Positions 27,327 to 36,461 are shown, counted from the first letter of the stretch. The stretch is DNA of 64,000 bases from Fibrobacter sp. (GCA_024398965.1 JAKSIF010000002.1:146110-210109), one strand, 5' to 3'. Made by a program: numbers and translations. Notes: generated by a model not told the origin, from the sequence alone.

Positions 27327-28972
27327 TAGAATCCCCAGCTTGCCTGAACGTTTACGCCAAAACCATTGAACAGGTTCACGCCACTATCAAAATGAAGATG
27401 ATCGTACCAGGACAGGTCTTCCTGGTAAAGGGCCTTGTTATGGGAATTTGCGGTAAGGGCTGCGTCTACAGCAGAAACGATATGGTTCAAGATCAAGCCG
27501 CCAAAGAACCAGGCCTGCATGTCGGCATAATCATTAGCCTTGCTACGCAGAGAACGGTATTCGCTACGGTTGTCGGACTTACCAAGAATCTCGGTCTTGG
27601 AATTAGGATCTTCCAAGCCAAGGTTTGTAACCAAGGTTGCATCAGTCACGTCGTCCCAACCAAGAACATAGGCGTTGTTTGCCAAGAAGGAATAAACTTC
27701 GTCGGCATCTTTGAAGTGGACTTCCTTTTCTTCCTTGCCCAGTTCCTGAGGCTTGCGAACAAAATCGTTAATAAAGCCTTCATCGTTGTTGTAAAGCTTG
27801 GAACGGTCAAAGCAACCGCGGCTTCTGGCATCGCCGTAGATAGCCTCGCAGAAGGATTCTCGAGTACCCAGATAACGGTTCCTGAACTCGGCTTCGTAGT
27901 TGACTGCATCCGCATTGAACAGTTCTCGCATTGCCTGTTCATAACGACCGATGGAATAATGCTTGCGAGCGAAATCCTTATACTTGTCCACCTGGTCATT
28001 GTACTTGTGGACACTGAAGTAGTACCAGCCTCCCCAGAGGGCTGCTTCCAAAGCCAGGTAAACACCACCACGAACATTGGTGAAAGTGGAGCCACCAACA
28101 TAGAGCTGACCGCTACCCGGAACAACCAAAGACATGAAGAGCGCCTTGCGAGGATTCTTATAACGGCCCTTCATTTCGTCGATACCATTTACCTTGGAAA
28201 CCTTCACGGGACCAAGAACATCTCGACGGCTAATGGAACTGCTGGACGGAACATCCGTTGCGGAACTGCTGGACGCAGCCATGGCAATGCTATCCTGACG
28301 AGCCTGTTCCTGAGCCTGAGCAATAGAATCGGCAACCATCTGAGCAATCGCAGCGGAGTCACGAGCAATTGCCGCCAGATCTTCCTGTTCTTCGGCGGCC
28401 TTTGAATAAGCGCGCATCGCTTCCTGGTAGGATTCTTCTGCGCTCATAGAATCAAGCTGGGTGGAGTCTACAGGAGGACGAACCGGCTCACCATTTTCAG
28501 GAACCTGGGCCTGCTGAGATTCATTAGCAAAACGTTCCATGGCGGCTCTTTTTTCTGCAGCGGCACGTTCTGCAGCAGCCCTCTGTTCTTCCTCTGCAGC
28601 CTTTTCGGCAGCGGCCTGTTCTTCGGCAGCCTTGTCCGCAGCGGCTTTCTCTTCGGCAGCCTTCTTCTCAGCGGCGGCCTTGTCCGCAGCGGCTTTCTCT
28701 TCAGCAGCTTTCTTCTCAGCGGCGGCCTTGTCCGCAGCGGCCTTCTCTTCAGCAGCCTTCTTCTCGGCGGCGGCCTTGTCCGCAGCGGCCTTCTCTTCGG
28801 CAGCTTTCTTCTCAGCGGCAGCCTTTTCGGCTGCTACATCTGCGGCAGCAGCTTCTTCTTCAAATTCAGCAAACAAATCTCGGGGCTGAGCAAAGGATTG
28901 CACAGCAAGCAAACTGGCGGCACAAGCCACAACTTTAACAAAGGGAATAAAAGCAAATTTGCGCATACGCAT
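27326..28972 (-). CDS. Exported protein with TolA-like Ala/Glu/Lys repeat and DUF5683-like domain
   Basis: The start at 28972 (MRMRKFAFIPFVKVVA) or 28966 gives a signal peptide ending VQSFA. Residues about 40-150 are a long Ala/Glu/Lys/Asp helix built from a 16-residue unit (AAAEKKAAEEKAAADK) repeated about four times and then decaying, much like the TolA stalk. A Gln/Ser-rich region follows, then a hydrophobic domain with ALFMSLVVPGSGQLYVGG and a pair of membrane-like helices, and a C-terminal strand (GVNVQASWGF). A periplasm-spanning structural role is inferred. It forms an operon with the next gene. Confidence 0.65.
   Translation of the reverse strand: MRMRKFAFIPFVKVVACAASLLAVQSFAQPRDLFAEFEEEAAAADVAAEKAAAEKKAAEEKAAADKAAAEKKAAEEKAAADKAAAEKKAAEEKAAADKAAAEKKAAEEKAAADKAAEEQAAAEKAAEEEQRAAAERAAAEKRAAMERFANESQQAQVPENGEPVRPPVDSTQLDSMSAEESYQEAMRAYSKAAEEQEDLAAIARDSAAIAQMVADSIAQAQEQARQDSIAMAASSSSATDVPSSSSISRRDVLGPVKVSKVNGIDEMKGRYKNPRKALFMSLVVPGSGQLYVGGSTFTNVRGGVYLALEAALWGGWYYFSVHKYNDQVDKYKDFARKHYSIGRYEQAMRELFNADAVNYEAEFRNRYLGTRESFCEAIYGDARSRGCFDRSKLYNNDEGFINDFVRKPQELGKEEKEVHFKDADEVYSFLANNAYVLGWDDVTDATLVTNLGLEDPNSKTEILGKSDNRSEYRSLRSKANDYADMQAWFFGGLILNHIVSAVDAALTANSHNKALYQEDLSWYDHLHFDSGVNLFNGFGVNVQASWGF
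28630..28830. repeat. 48-bp tandem repeat inside the TolA-like gene
   Basis: About four copies of a 48-bp unit encode the 16-residue Ala/Glu/Lys/Asp helix unit. Copies differ by a few synonymous changes. Copy number could change by slippage without breaking the frame. Confidence 0.8.
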
Positions 28973-29010
28973 AAAATAGCAAATGTACAAGCAGCAAATT
29001 TCAAGAATAC

Positions 29011-29048
29011 AAAAAAGAACCGCCCCAATCCTAGGACTGGAGCGGTTC
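29011..29048 (-). terminator. Rho-independent terminator after rplI
   Basis: On the minus strand, GAACCGCTCCAGTCC pairs with GGATTGGGGCGGTTC, with a two-base loop and two mismatches, and is followed by TTTTTT. It lies about 55 nt after the rplI stop. Confidence 0.88.
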
Positions 29049-29103
29049 GAAAGCTTGGTTTGTCACAAAATCAAACTAATTTGTTTTTGCGACTCTCGGC
29101 TCG

Positions 29104-29550
29104 TTACTTCTCAGCAACAACCCAAACCTTAACGGTAGCTTCAACGTCGCTGAAGACGTTGATAGTAACGTTGAACACACCGAGCTGCTTGATGGGTTCA
29201 GCCAAAGCAACCTGAGCGCGGGTCACCTTGATGCCCTGCTTGGTGATTGCATCGGCGATGTCAGATGCGGATACAGAACCGTACAGACGTTCACCTTCAA
29301 CAACGCGACGTTCCAGGTTAACAGAAACCTGAGAGAGCTTTGCAGCTACGTCACCAGCAGCAGCCAATTCCTTCTGGAATGCGGCTTCAACTGCAGCGCG
29401 ATTGTTTTCAATTTCAGCAACAGCTTCCTTAGTTGCACGAACAGCGAGCTTACGCGGGAAGAGATAGTTATTTGCATAACCGTTCTTAACCTTCACGACG
29501 TCGAGCATCTTACCCAAATGAGGGACGTTAGCCTTAAGAATAACTTCCAT
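29104..29550 (-). CDS. rplI: 50S ribosomal protein L9
   Basis: A 148-residue protein. The N-terminal signature MEVILKANVPHLGKMLDVVK and YANNYLFPRKLAV is intact. A long connecting helix leads to the C-terminal rRNA-binding domain (about 80-148). It is the third gene of the rpsF-rpsR-rplI operon. Confidence 0.97.
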   Translation of the reverse strand: MEVILKANVPHLGKMLDVVKVKNGYANNYLFPRKLAVRATKEAVAEIENNRAAVEAAFQKELAAAGDVAAKLSQVSVNLERRVVEGERLYGSVSASDIADAITKQGIKVTRAQVALAEPIKQLGVFNVTINVFSDVEATVKVWVVAEK

Positions 29551-29566
29551 AGTCTAGTACCTCCAA

Positions 29567-29818
29567 TTAGCGAATGCTGTCCGAAACGAACGGGAGAATG
29601 GCCATCTGACGAGCACGCTTGATAGCTTCGTTCAGCATACGCTGATACTTAGCAGAGGTGCCGGAGATACGGCGAGGAATGATCTTGCCACGTTCAGAGA
29701 TGAAACGACGGAGAGTCTTTTCGTCCTTGTAGTCGATGAACTGAACGTTGTTTTCGGTGAACCAGCAAGTCTTCTTGCGACGAATGCGGGTTGCCTGCTT
29801 CTTATCTTCAAAAGCCAT
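29567..29818 (-). CDS. rpsR: 30S ribosomal protein S18
   Basis: An 83-residue protein with [20 protein letters not shown] and the C-terminal basic helix typical of S18. It forms a heterodimer with S6 on the 30S platform. Its start overlaps the rpsF stop by one base. One Cys (KKTCWF) is at the N terminus. Confidence 0.97.
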   Translation of the reverse strand: MAFEDKKQATRIRRKKTCWFTENNVQFIDYKDEKTLRRFISERGKIIPRRISGTSAKYQRMLNEAIKRARQMAILPFVSDSIR

Positions 29819-30186
29819 TATTCAGCCTCCCCTTCTTCTGCGTCAACCGGAACGATTTCTTCGGTAGACTGAGCCATGTCTGCATTGTAAACGATTTCGC
29901 TCATCGGATAATCAACGAGGGTCATCCAACGGAGAACGTTACCATTCAGCTTGAGAGCTGCTTCCATAGCGGCAACAGTTGCAACTTCTGCCTTGTAGTA
30001 GAAGATTACATAGAAGCCGTGCTGGCGCTTGTTGATAGTATAAGCGAGCTTGCGCTTGCCCCAATCGTCACGACGAACAATTTCGCCGCCCTTAGTGATG
30101 TTAGCGGCGATGGTCTCGATTTCGGCCTTGATGGCGTCGTCAGAGATCATAGCGTCGATGATCACCATAGTTTCGTACTGTCTCAT
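29818..30186 (-). CDS. rpsF: 30S ribosomal protein S6
   Basis: The start at 30186 ([15 protein letters not shown]) matches the family and is preceded by AAAGGGAT; a frame extension to 30225 is not needed. The product is 122 residues, with the S6 core ([28 protein letters not shown]). The acidic C-terminal tail (about 105-122) is common. The operon runs S6-S18-L9 without the ssb gene often found between rpsF and rpsR. Confidence 0.96.
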   Translation of the reverse strand: MRQYETMVIIDAMISDDAIKAEIETIAANITKGGEIVRRDDWGKRKLAYTINKRQHGFYVIFYYKAEVATVAAMEAALKLNGNVLRWMTLVDYPMSEIVYNADMAQSTEEIVPVDAEEGEAE

Positions 30187-30262
30187 AATGAGATCCCTTT
30201 GGTCTATCGCCCAGGTTACCACCATTGGCCCCGGGAGGGTTCCGATATAAATCGGTGGCTCA
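30187..30262 (-). promoter_or_regulatory. Candidate S6:S18 autoregulatory leader
   Basis: The 75 nt before rpsF, read on the minus strand, can fold with CCACC pairing GGTGG around a hairpin CCGAT-TTAT-ATCGG and a C/G-rich bulge (CCCTCCCGGGG). Many bacteria control rpsF-rpsR through a leader that mimics the 16S site bound by S6:S18. The fold is read by eye and the match to the known motif is not established. Confidence 0.35.
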
Positions 30263-30312
30263 AATATAGAAAAGGACGGCTAGAACGTCAAACCTCGGTG
30301 CCAAGTCCTAGG

Positions 30313-31230
30313 TTAAATAGCTAGCTGAAAGCCCAGAATTCCGTAGGAAGCCCATTCATTTACGCCTCGGTTAAAGTACCTTTGGGTACCTATTTCCAGG
30401 GAAATCCAAGCGGAAAGCAGGCTTTTTTTAGCCCAATGACCAATTTCTCGCAAATCAAAGGCAATTCCCGGGATCAGGGACAGCTGCATCGCCCTGGAGA
30501 AGTTGTACTCGTACAGAACATTCCCCGTTACGCCCCAAAAGCGACTTAGCCTATAACCCATGCCGGCACCGATACCCACAGAAAAACCGTCCAAGGAAAA
30601 CATCTTCTCGCAATCGGATATCTCAACGCGAAGGGAGTCCAGGTCTTCCTCTTCTTCAAAGTCGTCGTTAGACCAGACCAAGTTATTGTTCCAGCTGCTC
30701 GGCGTATGAACGTGATGGTTCGGAGAGGAACTAGTGTGATTTTTTACCTGATGACGGAATTCAGAAATGCTGGAATTTTCCAAGCCAAAAACAGGTTCAA
30801 TGAACAAATCAAGTTTTTCCCAGGCCTTGTGCAAACGGACATTGAGGCGGTAGCGCTGGTACATAATCATGACCTCGTCGTCCAGGTCTCCCCCGAAATA
30901 GCGGACATCGATACCTCCGCTGATCCAGTCCGTGTAGAAGAACTCCATCTGCGCCTGCCAAACACCCATGCAGTCGCATTCTTCGGTAGGGTTAAATATT
31001 CCGCCGGCAATACCGATGGACAAGCCCTTGCCTGTATAAGCAGTCTGTCGCGGGAGCGGGATGTTCCTGGTGGCAGGAGACTCTGATTTTGCCTCATCAT
31101 TCGTCAATGCATCGACCGCAACAACAGCTGCAGTTGATTCCGACGGAGTCAGAACGGCGGACGAATCCGTCGCAGCCTCGGCAGCGAAAGCACTCAACGA
31201 AAGCATTAATAAAAACAACAGAACAGGCAT
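30313..31230 (-). CDS. Exported hypothetical protein, probable outer-membrane protein
   Basis: The start at 31230 opens a signal peptide (MPVLLFLLMLSLSAFAAEAA). The 305-residue product has a Ser/Thr/Ala-rich linker, then repeated amphipathic strands (GLSIGIAGGIFNPT; WISGGIDVRYFGGD; GFSVGIGAGMGYRLSRFW; GVTGNVLYEYNFSRAM) and ends with a strand (YGILGFQLAI). It is likely a small beta-barrel. No family is recognised. Confidence 0.6.
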   Translation of the reverse strand: MPVLLFLLMLSLSAFAAEAATDSSAVLTPSESTAAVVAVDALTNDEAKSESPATRNIPLPRQTAYTGKGLSIGIAGGIFNPTEECDCMGVWQAQMEFFYTDWISGGIDVRYFGGDLDDEVMIMYQRYRLNVRLHKAWEKLDLFIEPVFGLENSSISEFRHQVKNHTSSSPNHHVHTPSSWNNNLVWSNDDFEEEEDLDSLRVEISDCEKMFSLDGFSVGIGAGMGYRLSRFWGVTGNVLYEYNFSRAMQLSLIPGIAFDLREIGHWAKKSLLSAWISLEIGTQRYFNRGVNEWASYGILGFQLAI

Positions 31231-31298
31231 TCTGGAATAATTATAACAAAAGCCCTCGGGGTTAGCCAAGAGCGATTGTAAAATAAAGAGAACAGGGA

Positions 31299-32297
31299 TT
31301 ACTTTTCCGAATACTTCAAGAGAACAACAATAGAATCCGTTTCAAAGGAACTTTGCTCACCTATGCCGTAGGTTGCAAGCCAAACAAAATCTTTCTTATA
31401 AGCAAAACCAACCACAGCTTCATCGAAAAAGGCATCCAACGAATCCTTTACTTGAGAACGACGAACATAATCATCCACAATCCACAAGTCATCCACAATC
31501 GCCTTACGATCCAACGAGAGTTTCTTACAAGGAACGCTCCCATTTTTTACAGGATGATACTCACTTACCACCAGTGAAACGGAATCGGATATACAGGTTT
31601 CCCTGCTTGGAGTTTGCATGCACATTTCTTCTCCCGAAAGATACACCCCATAACCAGATTCATTTATATAATCGCTGCAAAACTTATCCCATTCTTTTTT
31701 TCCAACACTTCCCTGGCAACATTTATAGGACGAGTCATAGGCTACACTATCGACACTATATTCAAAGCACGTTTCCAACAAGCTTCCATCATCAGACACC
31801 GTCGTATCATTCGCCCACACGTACGCATCTAACCGAACCCCCTCGTCATAAGTAGAAATTTTAAAAGACTCATTTTCCTTGACTACGGCATTTAGATAAG
31901 GAGTCATATCCACATCGTAGGATTTCGTCACGCCATCTTCGTCCAGCAAGTCAAAACGCAAATGATGATCTTCATCCAAAGGAATTTTCGCAGTCCATGG
32001 TCCCGAACATTGACCCCAAAAGTCACGACAATGGGTTTCTACATCGTCTCCATCGTGATGAACTTTCGATGGGCACAACACAACGGAATCAACAACAGAT
32101 ATATCACGATTGCGGTAGCAGTCGCTATATGTCACGGCGACGCTGTCTAATTTTCCAGAGACGTCTACTGAAACTTCCAAAACCGATGGACGATGCACGG
32201 CCTTTGTAACCGCATGGAGATCCACATAGCCACCATCATGTAAATCACAAGCCCAGACCAGCAAAGAAATAAGAATTGTAAAAACTAACCCACGCAT
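31299..32297 (-). CDS. Putative lipoprotein
   Basis: The start at 32297 (MRGLVFTILISLLVWACDLH) gives a lipoprotein signal with lipobox LVWAC; an upstream in-frame ATG adds an unlikely leader. The product is 332 residues, beta-rich, with many Asp/Ser and about ten Cys that could form disulfides outside the cytoplasm. No family is recognised. The base composition is more AT-rich than its neighbours. Confidence 0.6.
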   Translation of the reverse strand: MRGLVFTILISLLVWACDLHDGGYVDLHAVTKAVHRPSVLEVSVDVSGKLDSVAVTYSDCYRNRDISVVDSVVLCPSKVHHDGDDVETHCRDFWGQCSGPWTAKIPLDEDHHLRFDLLDEDGVTKSYDVDMTPYLNAVVKENESFKISTYDEGVRLDAYVWANDTTVSDDGSLLETCFEYSVDSVAYDSSYKCCQGSVGKKEWDKFCSDYINESGYGVYLSGEEMCMQTPSRETCISDSVSLVVSEYHPVKNGSVPCKKLSLDRKAIVDDLWIVDDYVRRSQVKDSLDAFFDEAVVGFAYKKDFVWLATYGIGEQSSFETDSIVVLLKYSEK

Positions 32298-32335
32298 ATC
32301 TTGAATATAAACATTTTTTTGACGAATGCAACTTC

Positions 32336-32369
32336 TCACAAAAAAAGCCCTCGGCATTAACCGAGGGCG
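32336..32369 (-). terminator. Rho-independent terminator (minus strand, trpS)
   Basis: GCCCTCGG and CCGAGGGC pair around TTAATG and are followed, on the minus strand, by a run of T. It lies about 240 nt downstream of trpS and just upstream of the lipoprotein gene. A degenerate copy of the same motif occurs near 31250-31285 after the next gene boundary. Confidence 0.75.
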
Positions 32370-32397
32370 ATTGTAAAATGTTTTTGGAATTGTTAGA

Positions 32398-32600
32398 TCC
32401 TGCTCCTTCGAACCTAAGAATTGTAGGGCAACAAGTTGCCGACAATTCTATATCGTCGCTTCGCTCCTCAGGATGACGCAGGAAGGTTCAAGGAGATGAC
32501 GCGCAGGGACTACGTGAGCTACAAGCGGCTCATATTAATGAGCCGTGGTAGCGAGAGTGAGTGAAGAACAGGAGGTTTTTCACCCCACGTACTGAACGAA
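32398..32600. repeat. Intergenic composite of hairpin repeats
   Basis: Contains a long hairpin (32417-32449; outer arms AGAATTGT/ACAATTCT, inner GGCAAC/GTTGCC), a copy of the dispersed word CGCTTCGCTCCTCAGGATGACG (32456-32477, with one variation from the copies elsewhere), and a perfect hairpin CGGCTCAT-ATTA-ATGAGCCG (32526-32545). No gene is present. Confidence 0.6.
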
Positions 32601-32605
32601 CGGTC

Positions 32606-33601
32606 TTAGTAAGTACCCAGGAGTTCGCGGACCTTGTCCATCATAGCCTTGGACTTGACGCGGGCCTTTTCCTTACCGTAGGCGAGAATCTTGTCGATTT
32701 CTTCGGTGTGGGCCAGAAGGTCGAAGTACTTTTCGCGGGCGGCGCCCAGGTGTTCTTCAAGAACGTTCTGCAGTTCCTGCTTGGCGTGGCCCCAGCCCAT
32801 GCCGCCAGCGCGGTAGCGGGCAGCCAGAGCTTCGGTCTGTTCGGTCGTTGCGAACAGCTTGTACAGCTTGAACACGTTGCAGGTATCCGGATCCTTAGGT
32901 TCTTCGATGCCCTGGGAGTTGGTAACGATTTTGCCCAGGCGCTTCTTCAAAGCCTTGGAATCCAGGAAGATGTCGATGTAGTTGTCGTAGGACTTGCTCA
33001 TCTTGCGACCGTCGAGGCCCGGAATCACGCCGGTGGATTCCTGGAAAACCGGTTCAGGAACGGTGAACACATCCTGACCAAAATGCTTGTTGAACTTGAT
33101 GGCGATATCGCGGGCAAATTCCACATGCTGCTTCTGGTCCTTACCGACGGGAACGATGTCGGCATTGAACATGAGGATGTCTGCATCCATCAAGCAAGGA
33201 TAGCAGTAAAGACCCATGTTCACGTTGGCGTCAACATCTTCGCCGGCGGCTTCGTTCTTTGCCACCTTGTCCTTGTAGGCGTGGGCGCGGTTCATGAAAC
33301 CCTTGGGAGTAAAGCAGCTGAGAGCCCAGCTCAATTCAAAGATTTCAGGAATGTCGCTCTGCTTGTAGAACAGGGTTTCTTCCGGATTCAGGCCCAGGGC
33401 AAGCCAGGTGGCTGCGACCTTGTAGATGTTGTCGCGCATTTCTGCACCGTTCTGCACGGTAGTCAGGGCGTGATAGTCTGCAATGAAGTAAACTGCATCG
33501 TAGGTCTTGGTGAGTTCAAGAGCCGGGCGGATAGCGCCCACATAGTTGCCGAGGTGCGGAGTGCCCGTCGGCTTGATACCGGTAAGAGAAATCTTTTTCA
33601 T
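32606..33601 (-). CDS. trpS: Tryptophanyl-tRNA synthetase
   Basis: A 331-residue class Ic synthetase. It begins MKKISLTGIKPTGTPHLGNY, where TPHLGNY is the HIGH-type motif, and has KMSKS as GRKMSKSYDN near residue 200. Anticodon-binding helices fill the C terminus. It is divergent from rnd with a 72-nt gap. Confidence 0.96.
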   Translation of the reverse strand: MKKISLTGIKPTGTPHLGNYVGAIRPALELTKTYDAVYFIADYHALTTVQNGAEMRDNIYKVAATWLALGLNPEETLFYKQSDIPEIFELSWALSCFTPKGFMNRAHAYKDKVAKNEAAGEDVDANVNMGLYCYPCLMDADILMFNADIVPVGKDQKQHVEFARDIAIKFNKHFGQDVFTVPEPVFQESTGVIPGLDGRKMSKSYDNYIDIFLDSKALKKRLGKIVTNSQGIEEPKDPDTCNVFKLYKLFATTEQTEALAARYRAGGMGWGHAKQELQNVLEEHLGAAREKYFDLLAHTEEIDKILAYGKEKARVKSKAMMDKVRELLGTY

Positions 33602-33673
33602 GTGCGTAAATTTAGTAATTCCAAATTATTCCTTTGAAATAATGGCCAAATGTTTTATTACATTTTCCGTCAA

Positions 33674-34834
33674 ATGATGCAAGACGAAAAGTACATACTG
33701 GTCGATAGCGAAGAATCCTTGGCAAGTTTGCTGCAGGATCTTGAAAACTACGACATGGCCGCGGTAGATACCGAAGCCGATTCCATGTACCATTATACGG
33801 CTCGTCTCTGTCTCATCCAGATTACCATTGGCGACCACCACTACATTGTGGACCCCCTTTGCGGACTGGATCTTCAGCCCCTGTTCAACGCCCGCGCCAT
33901 GCAGGTCTTGATTTTCCACGGGGCAGATTACGATTTACGATTGCTCTGGCAAACCTACGGATTTGCCCCTAAGCAGATTTTTGACACCATGCTTGCCGCC
34001 AAGATTTTGGGCGAACCCCACCTTGGCCTTGCAGACCTGGTTCGCGAATACTTCGGCGACGAACTGAAGAAGGAAAACCAGCGCGCAGACTGGACCATTA
34101 GGCCCCTGCCCCTGGAAATGTGCGAATACGCCATTCACGACACCTTCTACCTTCACGAACTTTGCGCCATCCTAGCAGAAAAGCTCCAGGCTGCCGGACG
34201 CATGAGCTGGCTTATCGAGCAATGTGAAGCCCTTATCGAACACGCCAAGAACCCGGCTCCGGCCAAGAAGGACCCTTGGCGTATTACAGGCAGTTCCATT
34301 TTCAGCCCCTGCTCCTTGAACATCCTGAAGTTCCTTTGGGAATGGCGCGAGAAACAGGCCGAAGAACTGGACCGTCCGCCCTACAAGGTGATGCCCGCAG
34401 ACTTGATGCTGGCCATAGTCCGACACGCCCAGCAGACCTATCCCGAAGTATTGCTGGACCATCTGCCCAAGCTGCCTCGCAATTTCAAGGACGAACGCCT
34501 GGAATCCTTCGTCAACATGATGAAGTCCGCCATGGCTGTTCCAGAAAGTGACTGGCCGGAACGTTTGCCCAAGGCACCTCCCCCGCCGATCATTCCCAAC
34601 TCCGACCTGCTGTCGGTATTGAAGACTTGGCGCGACGAAAAGGCCGAGGCACTTAAGCTCGACGCGTCCCTTCTGGCAAACAAGGCCCAGCTGATCTGGC
34701 TTGCTGCACCGGGAAAAATCCCTTGGGAAACCCGTTACGACGAAGCCCACCTGATGAACTGGCAGAAACAGATCTGGACCGAGATCCTGCAGGAAAAACT
34801 TCCTACGGCAAAACGTGTGGGAGACCCGGACTAG
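33674..34834 (+). CDS. rnd: Ribonuclease D
   Basis: The start at 33674 (or 33677) gives about 386 residues. It is a DEDDy-type 3'-5' exonuclease of tRNA and small RNA maturation. Motif I is VDTEADS, motif II is HGADYDLRLL, and motif III is YAIHDTFYL, with the Y and D of DEDDy. An HRDC domain follows (about 215-290; NILKFLWEWREKQAEELDRP). The C-terminal tail of about 90 residues may hold a second degenerate HRDC-like unit (LKTWRDEKAEALKLDASLL). Confidence 0.92.
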   Translation: MMQDEKYILVDSEESLASLLQDLENYDMAAVDTEADSMYHYTARLCLIQITIGDHHYIVDPLCGLDLQPLFNARAMQVLIFHGADYDLRLLWQTYGFAPKQIFDTMLAAKILGEPHLGLADLVREYFGDELKKENQRADWTIRPLPLEMCEYAIHDTFYLHELCAILAEKLQAAGRMSWLIEQCEALIEHAKNPAPAKKDPWRITGSSIFSPCSLNILKFLWEWREKQAEELDRPPYKVMPADLMLAIVRHAQQTYPEVLLDHLPKLPRNFKDERLESFVNMMKSAMAVPESDWPERLPKAPPPPIIPNSDLLSVLKTWRDEKAEALKLDASLLANKAQLIWLAAPGKIPWETRYDEAHLMNWQKQIWTEILQEKLPTAKRVGDPD

Positions 34835-34887
34835 GTTCCAACAATTCACCTTTATCGACCGCCGGCTAAGATTCGCCCGCATTCATT

Positions 34888-35472
34888 ATGGAATACATTT
34901 TTCCCATAGCACTTATCATCCTGGTGATCCTTTCGAAATCCATGTTCGGAAAGGTTTTCAAGAATCACGAGGAAGGGGACGAGCTCATTAAGAATCCCTG
35001 GTTCGAGATTCACGCCATCCCGGGCTATACGGAATCACGAGCCATTGCAGCCTTCTACCCCCTGAAGGGCGAACCCAACATCATGCCCATCCTGGAACAG
35101 CTCTGCGAAGAAGGTCGCTTGCTGCTACCCAAGGTAACCGGTCCCACCACCATGGAATTCTACCCCATCAAAAGCTTGAGAAAAGATTTGGTAAAGGGGA
35201 ACTTTGGAATCATGGAACCTCGTGAAGGACTGGAACCGTACAAGGGCGAAAAAGGCGAGATCGAAGTTTTTCTTGTTCCCGGAACAAAGTTCAACATGAC
35301 CGGCGAACGCAAAGGACACGGTAAGGGATACTACGACAGATTCCTTGCCAACTACCCTGAGGCTTACAAGGCAGGCATTGCAAGTCCAAAGCAGATTAGC
35401 AAGGAACCCTTGGAGCAAAAGGAAACCGACATTAAAATGAACCAGGTCATTGTCTGCAGGGCCAAAGCTTAA
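34888..35472 (+). CDS. 5-formyltetrahydrofolate cyclo-ligase family protein with membrane anchor
   Basis: A 194-residue protein. Residues 45-190 follow the 5-FTHF cyclo-ligase fold: RAIAAFYPLKGEPNIMPIL, RLLLPKV, and the nucleotide-binding loop PGTKFNMTGERKGHGKGYYD (about 131-150). Typical members begin with a basic ATP-contacting helix. This one starts with a hydrophobic segment (YIFPIALIILVILS) that looks like a membrane helix. It may be a membrane-tethered or catalytically changed paralogue. It sits between rnd and a TrmH-type gene. Confidence 0.75.
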   Translation: MEYIFPIALIILVILSKSMFGKVFKNHEEGDELIKNPWFEIHAIPGYTESRAIAAFYPLKGEPNIMPILEQLCEEGRLLLPKVTGPTTMEFYPIKSLRKDLVKGNFGIMEPREGLEPYKGEKGEIEVFLVPGTKFNMTGERKGHGKGYYDRFLANYPEAYKAGIASPKQISKEPLEQKETDIKMNQVIVCRAKA

Positions 35473-35486
35473 AAGAGGAATACAAA

Positions 35487-36461
35487 ATGGCATTTGATAG
35501 AGACAACAATTTTGGCGGCGACCAGAGAAACTTTGGAGAACGTCGCGAAGGATTTGGCGGAGACCGCCGTCGTAGCTTTGGCCGTGGCCCTCGCCAGAAT
35601 TTCCGCGTTCGCGAAGATAACGAGTTCCGCCCGAAGCCCCGCTTTGAACAGAAGCCGCAGGACACTGCCCGCGCCTATCAAGACGGCATCATTCCCGCAG
35701 TAGGTGACGCAGACGCCGCTCCTCAGGTTGCCGTGGGCGGCATCAAGGAAGTAACCGAACTTCTGACCAAGAGTCCCATGCAGGTTCACCGCGTGCTCTT
35801 TATGCACCAGTCCGGAAACCCCAAGCTCTACGAACTGCAGAAGCTGGCCAAGCGCGCCCACGTTCACGTGCAGCAGGTGGACTCCAAGATCCTGAACAGC
35901 TACGCCACCCCGAATCACGGTGTAGTAGCCCTCATGAACGAAAAGGAACTGCTGGTCTGGGAAGACGTCCGTGAAGAATTCTTTAACGCCATCGACAAGG
36001 GCGAGCGCAAGCTGGTTGCCGTTGCCACCAACATCGAAGACCCGCGCAATCTGGGCGCTTGCATCCGTAGTAGTCTTGCTTTGGGCGTAGATATCTTGCT
36101 GCTACCCGCCAAGGGAATGTGCGGCATCACTCCCAGTGTGGCCCGCACCAGTGCCGGCGCCCTGGACAAGATGCGCATCTGCCGCCCCAACAATCTAGAA
36201 GCAGCCATCGGTGAATTGAAGATGGCCGGCTATCAGGTTCTCGGCCTGGACGCCGATACCGAGACCAACCTGGCAGACTTCAAGTTCGCCGACCAAGCCG
36301 TCATCGCCGTAGGTGGCGAAGACGTCGGTCTCCCGCCCTTCATCAAGAAGCAGTGCGACGCAATCCTCCGCATCCCCATGATGCCCGAGGCCCACTCCTA
36401 CAATGCATCCGTGGCCCTCTCCCTGGGGCTCTACGAATACGCCCGCCTGCGTATAAAGTAA
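35487..36461 (+). CDS. TrmH/SpoU-family RNA 2'-O-methyltransferase
   Basis: A 324-residue SPOUT enzyme. Residues 1-65 are Arg/Gly/Phe-rich and disordered, likely an RNA-binding tail. A substrate-binding domain (about 90-160) is followed by the knot: ATNIEDPRNLGACIRSSLAL, AVGGEDVGLPPFI and IPMMPEAHSYNASVALSLGL, the three SpoU motifs. It most resembles RlmB, which methylates G2251 of 23S rRNA, but the exact target is not certain. It follows the cyclo-ligase gene by 14 nt. Confidence 0.88.
   Translation: MAFDRDNNFGGDQRNFGERREGFGGDRRRSFGRGPRQNFRVREDNEFRPKPRFEQKPQDTARAYQDGIIPAVGDADAAPQVAVGGIKEVTELLTKSPMQVHRVLFMHQSGNPKLYELQKLAKRAHVHVQQVDSKILNSYATPNHGVVALMNEKELLVWEDVREEFFNAIDKGERKLVAVATNIEDPRNLGACIRSSLALGVDILLLPAKGMCGITPSVARTSAGALDKMRICRPNNLEAAIGELKMAGYQVLGLDADTETNLADFKFADQAVIAVGGEDVGLPPFIKKQCDAILRIPMMPEAHSYNASVALSLGLYEYARLRIK

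Noticed and set aside
28630..28830. Possible CRISPR-like repeat array
   Set aside because: The 48-bp units are tandem, have no spacers, and encode an in-frame helical stalk.
28539..28889. Ala/Ser-rich plus-strand frame across the TolA-like repeat
   Set aside because: It comes from reading the 48-bp repeat backwards; the minus-strand gene has the signal peptide and domain.
31250..31285. Second terminator-like GCCCTCGG element
   Set aside because: The second arm is degraded (CCAAGAGC), so the stem is weak; treated as a decayed copy of 32336-32369.
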